Source: Nitzschia sp. DOCU1
Taxonomy: Eukaryota; Bacillariophyta; Bacillariophyceae; Bacillariales; Bacillariaceae
DNA: 64,000 nucleotides
Direction of reading: 5' to 3'
Assembly: GCA_951394045.1 (NCBI GenBank)
Contig: OX595992.1
Location: 1,116,001 to 1,180,000, forward strand
Below are positions 60,085 through 64,000 of this stretch, piece by piece. The position numbers and the translations under genes are program-made. The first letter of the stretch is position 1, and each line of letters starts with the position of its first letter. Under the pieces are notes generated by a model. That model was not told where the DNA came from. It saw only the letters and a list, made by a program, of their open reading frames with translations, and did no database searches.

Positions 60085-63000
60085 CTACTCGAACGAATAT
60101 GCGTTCGGGGTAGCTCCAATTTCCACATTTGCGTTGTCCCCATCGGCGGCGCTGATGGTCCTCTGCACGCTCAATCTTTCATTGACAATATCCACCAAAA
60201 GCGAATCGCCATCGCCGTACTCTCCTCCGAGAATTCCTCTTGCAATCACAGTTTCAAGTTCACGCTGGATAGTTCGTTTCAAAGGGCGGGCACCGTACAC
60301 GGGGTCAAAGCCAACCTCAGCCAAGAAGTCAAGGGCATCCTCTGTAACAACCATTTTGATATCGCGGTCGGCCATGCGCTTCTCGAGGCGACGGATCTCC
60401 AACTTGACAATTTCACGAAGCTGCTTCCTTCCAAGGCTGTTGAAGATGACGGGTTCGTCGATACGATTCAGGAATTCTGGTCGGAAGTGATCCCTCATGG
60501 CCTGTGTCACCTTGGCTCGCATCATTTCCTTCTGAGCTGCATCGTCACCTTGCAGTTCGAGAATGTCTTGGCTACCAATGTTGCTGGTAAAGATGACGAT
60601 GGTATTGCGGAAGTTAACATTGTTGCCCTTGCTGTCAGTCAAGCGGCCATCGTCAAGAAGCTGAAGCATAATGTTGTAGACATCGGGGTGGGCCTTCTCC
60701 ATCTCATCGAAGAGAAGAACGGAATAAGGCTTTCGTCTGACCGCGTCGGTTAGCTGGCCACCCTCATCGTAACCAACATAACCAGGTGGAGCACCCAGCA
60801 GACGACTGACAGTATGCTTTTCCATGTATTCACTCATGTCGAAACGAATGAGGGCATCCTCATCGTCAAACATGAACTCCGACAGCTTCTTACAAAGCTC
60901 CGTTTTTCCAACACCTTTGAACAGAAAAATGTGAGGATGATCGACACTGATTGCAATTGAACACGACATTGTAACGCAAAAACATACCTGTCGGTCCGAG
61001 GAAGATGAACGATGCAATGGGTTTCGAAGGATCGTTGAGGCCAGCACGGGAACGCTGGACAGCCTCCGTCACAACCTCGATCGCTTCATCTTGTCCAACC
61101 ACGCTTTGCTTAAGATTATCCGCCATGTTGAGGATACGGTCCCGCTCTGTCTCCAACAACTTATTTGGCGGGATGCCGGTCCAAACTGCCACCACGGCTG
61201 CAATGTCATCTGCAACCACTTCATCGCGCAACATCCGATCTCCAGCACCAATCTCACCCTGCTCTTCCACGATCGCCTCCAACTTGAGTAGCTCTTTCTC
61301 CAAAGCCGGCAGCTTGGAGTACTTCAGCTCAGCAGCCGTGTTCAAGTCGAACTCACGCTCACACTTTTCGATCTCGAGGTTCACTTCGGCGATCTCATTC
61401 TTGATGGTCTTGAGACGTTCCACGCCACCCTTTTCGGCCATCCATCGATTGTTCAAAGTCTCAGATTGACGGCGGAGCTGATCCAATTCTTTATCGATGC
61501 CAAGGAGGCGGTCTTCTTCGAACTTGGTGTTCCTGCTCTGGTCGCCATCTTTGTCAAAGTCGGACTGCAGAGAAAGGCGCTCCATCTCCAATTGAATGAT
61601 TCGTCGATCAATTTCATCCAAAACTTCAGGCTTGGAGGTCAATTCGTTCTTCAACTTGGCGCAAGCCTCATCGACGAGATCGATCGCCTTGAGACAAGAG
61701 TTAGAACAAAGAACAACAGACAAAGCTACTTGATGGCTAGCCATGATCTTACCTTATCGGGAAGGAAGCGGTCGGGAATGTATCGATGGCTCAGTTTGGC
61801 AGCAGCGAGCAAAGCTTCATCACGGATACGGACTCCGTGATGGACTTCATAACGGGGCTTGAGTCCACGAAGAATTGAGACAGTGTCTTCCGGAGTGGGC
61901 TGGTCGATCATTACCTGTTGGAATCTACGCTCCAGGGCCTTATCTTTCTCAATGTATTTACGGTATTCATTGATGGTAGTGGCACCGATGCAACGCAGCT
62001 GACCTCGAGCCAAGGCAGGCTTCAACAAGTTGGATGCATCCATCGATCCTTGGGCCGAGCCAGCTCCGACGACAGTGTGCATTTCGTCGATGAACAAAAT
62101 GATCTCACCCTCACTCTTGGTAACTTCCTCCAAGACGGCCTTAAGACGCTCTTCGAATTCACCCCGCATGCTTGCACCAGCCACAAGGGCGGCCAGGTCC
62201 AAACCAATGAGACGGCATCCCTTCAAACTATCAGGGACGTCCCCCTGAACAATACGCTGAGCAATACCTTCTGCAACCGCCGTCTTTCCAACACCTTGAC
62301 ACAAGTGTCAGTGCCGAGCATTTTATCAAGTCGCAATTCGACACATCATTCGTTCCTTACCTGGATCTCCAATCAAAACAGGATTGTTCTTGGTACGTCG
62401 ACTGAGAATCTGAATAGCCCGACGGATCTCGTCGTCACGACCAATCACAGGATCGAGCTTTCCAAGTTCTGCGCGTTCGGTAAAGTCAATACCATACTTC
62501 AACAAAGCATCGTACATGTTTTCAGCAGATCGCGAAATGACGGGTCCCGACTTTTCTCGAATTTGCTTCACCGATTTCAAAAGGTCTGTGTACGTAATGC
62601 CCTGTTTTTGCAGTGCCATGTTTGTGAATTGCACATCTTCCTTTGCCAGAGCTAGAATCAGAATCTCTGTCGACACAAAGCTATCACCCAGTGTCGACTT
62701 GATTTGTCTGGCAGCTTCCAACGTCTTGGGGAGCGTCTGCCCCATGTTCTTTTGCGTGGACCCAGTCTGGATCTTGGGTTGCTTGCTCAAATATTCTTCC
62801 AAATCCTGTCGAAGCTTGGTCGAGTCGACGCCCGACAAAACTAAAACCTTTTCGAGTGCTCGTTTTGCGGATTCGGCGTCGTCACCCGCATTGTGTTTCG
62901 AAGGATTCAACATGACATCGAGCAAGTGGAAACTCTCCACATTATTCGACTGGTAGTAGTCAGCGACCTTGGTCAGAGCGGCAATGGCTGCCCATGCCGC

Positions 63001-63267
63001 CTCTGTGTACTTCATTTGGTCGAAATCTTCCGTCGCCATTTTCAGCGCCGACGACGGTCGTGGTCCTCCCGTCTTTGGAAAGGCGTTGCCCTTGGAAGTG
63101 AAGGGGGAGACAAAGGTTCGCTTTCCGGCAACCGCTGAAGACGACGAAAACAAGGCGTTTCGGGGAGTGGAAGGAACAAAAGCATCCGTCGGATGGGATC
63201 CCCAGCTTGCTGCTGTTGCAATGAGCAATGCAAGCACGGCGGAACGATGACGGGACAAGATGATCAT
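60085..63267 (-). CDS. CLPB: Plastid ClpB/HSP100 disaggregase
   Basis: AAA+ chaperone that extracts polypeptides from aggregates with HSP70 help. Exons 63267-62361, 62294-61753, 61687-60988 and 60914-60085 join in phase to 992 residues, starting at MIILSRHR. A signal peptide ends in [14 protein letters not shown] sequence (TDAFVPS, ASAFAP motif), which predicts plastid import. Order: Clp N domain; NBD1 with GDPGVGKT (rebuilt across intron 1) and ILFIDE; the coiled-coil M domain typical of ClpB rather than ClpC; NBD2 with GPTGVGKT (rebuilt across intron 3), VLLFDE and the sensor-2 GARPLKR. No IGL/ClpP-binding loop is visible, as expected for a disaggregase. The C-terminus is a short acidic tail. 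Confidence 0.96.
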
Positions 63268-64000
63268 GGTCACTTTTCGTAGTTTATCGTGAAACGATAA
63301 TACTGAAGTTGCTGCGTCAAAAGTGCACGAGTGCACAGATTATGATCACAATCGGATGATTACTACAACCGCCACTTTTTACGATCGACCAGACCAGATC
63401 AGTCAGGATGCCATCAGCTCTTTCAAAAGGGGTCGGCGGTACGAGAATTTCGTAAAATTTGTACGTTGGCAAAGCATTCCTCTAAACAAATGCAGATGGT
63501 GTTCCCAACGGTGGGGCATTGTGGTTGGTGGAGGCAGTTCGAGCTCCATAATTCGGAAATTTCAAAAAGATTCTAGCGAATTTGTCGAATCCCATGGAAT
63601 TTATTGAGAAAAGAGCTCGAGACCCCATTGTGACACGTGGAGAGAATGACATTCCGGGGATTTTCTTCGAATTTTGGTGCAATCGTGACCAAGGGATCCC
63701 ATTAACCACGATGTTCATTGGTCGAAAGGAGGATCTTGCTGGCACGACTGTATTTCTTAACCGGCTGTGATCGGAGAAGCTACTAGAGCTAGAGTATACT
63801 TGAAAGCCATCTGCTAGGGCTGCTAGCTAGTAGGATTAGGTAATCGCATAATCCTTGACAAGCGTTTGTAGTCTAAAACTGGAGTCCGAGGAATCGATTC
63901 CAGGCAGTCCTGCCTACTGGTGCCTACAACTACAGAATGATAGTAGACCGCGTCAAAGCGGATAAGTATGAGGGACAAAATGCAGGTAAGTTGTAGTTGT
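63268..64000. other. ClpB promoter region and window edge
   Basis: No supported gene. Short plus-strand frames (63323-63607, 63582-63770) have no recognisable content. The last 150 bases have several TAGCTAG-type repeats. Confidence 0.4.

Noticed and set aside
59962..60753. 263-codon plus-strand frame and its neighbour at 60023
   Set aside because: Antisense shadow of the ClpB NBD2 exon, which has intact AAA+ motifs.

Overview
This window is nuclear DNA from a diatom, most likely a pennate species close to Phaeodactylum tricornutum (an inference from protein and gene style, not a database match). Genes are densely packed on both strands. Introns are few and short (about 63-126 nt, GT-AG). 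Several proteins begin with a signal peptide followed by an ASAFAP-like motif with Phe after the cleavage point (TDAF, SGAF, SSAF, THAF), which is the bipartite targeting signal of complex red-derived plastids. I resolved about 30 protein genes, joined exons only where reading phases agreed, and found one RNA gene.

0-13 kb: a small membrane protein, a secreted GH28 polygalacturonase-like protein, a plastid-targeted CCA-adding enzyme, a circularly permuted tRNA-Ile(UAU) gene, a 38-codon membrane ORF, LSm2, and a large two-pass receptor-like class III nucleotide cyclase fused to a phosphodiesterase. 13-29.5 kb: type II membrane protein, hypothetical genes, a 193-bp tandem repeat array ahead of a MORN-repeat gene, a divergent pair of plastid-targeted proteins (signal-peptide-peptidase-like protease and helical-repeat protein), a villin-headpiece protein, and three dispersed paralogues of a secretory 2-oxoglutarate/Fe(II) oxygenase, two of them with ShKT tails.

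29.5-39 kb: a seven-repeat helicase-associated-domain protein in which three introns are near-copies of one another; a glycosyltransferase-like protein; a secreted Cys-rich protein; a Popeye-domain protein; and the GINS subunit Sld5. 39-53.6 kb: a 1661-residue coiled-coil protein, an MDC1-like SQ/TQ-rich tandem-BRCT protein, a membrane-anchored thioredoxin reductase fused to two glutaredoxins, EMC2, and a mitochondrial BTB/T1 protein. 54-64 kb: a basic hypothetical protein, a pseudokinase, SKP1, mitochondrial bL21m and plastid ClpB.

Themes: cyclic-nucleotide signalling (cyclase/PDE, Popeye, one palindromic CRE), replication and DNA-damage genes with E2F-like promoter sites (Sld5, BRCT protein), and organelle proteostasis (ClpB, SPP-like protease, CCA enzyme). 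The strongest unusual signals are the permuted tRNA gene at 6475-6553 and the homologous introns at 30542-30623, 31735-31816 and 32076-32155.
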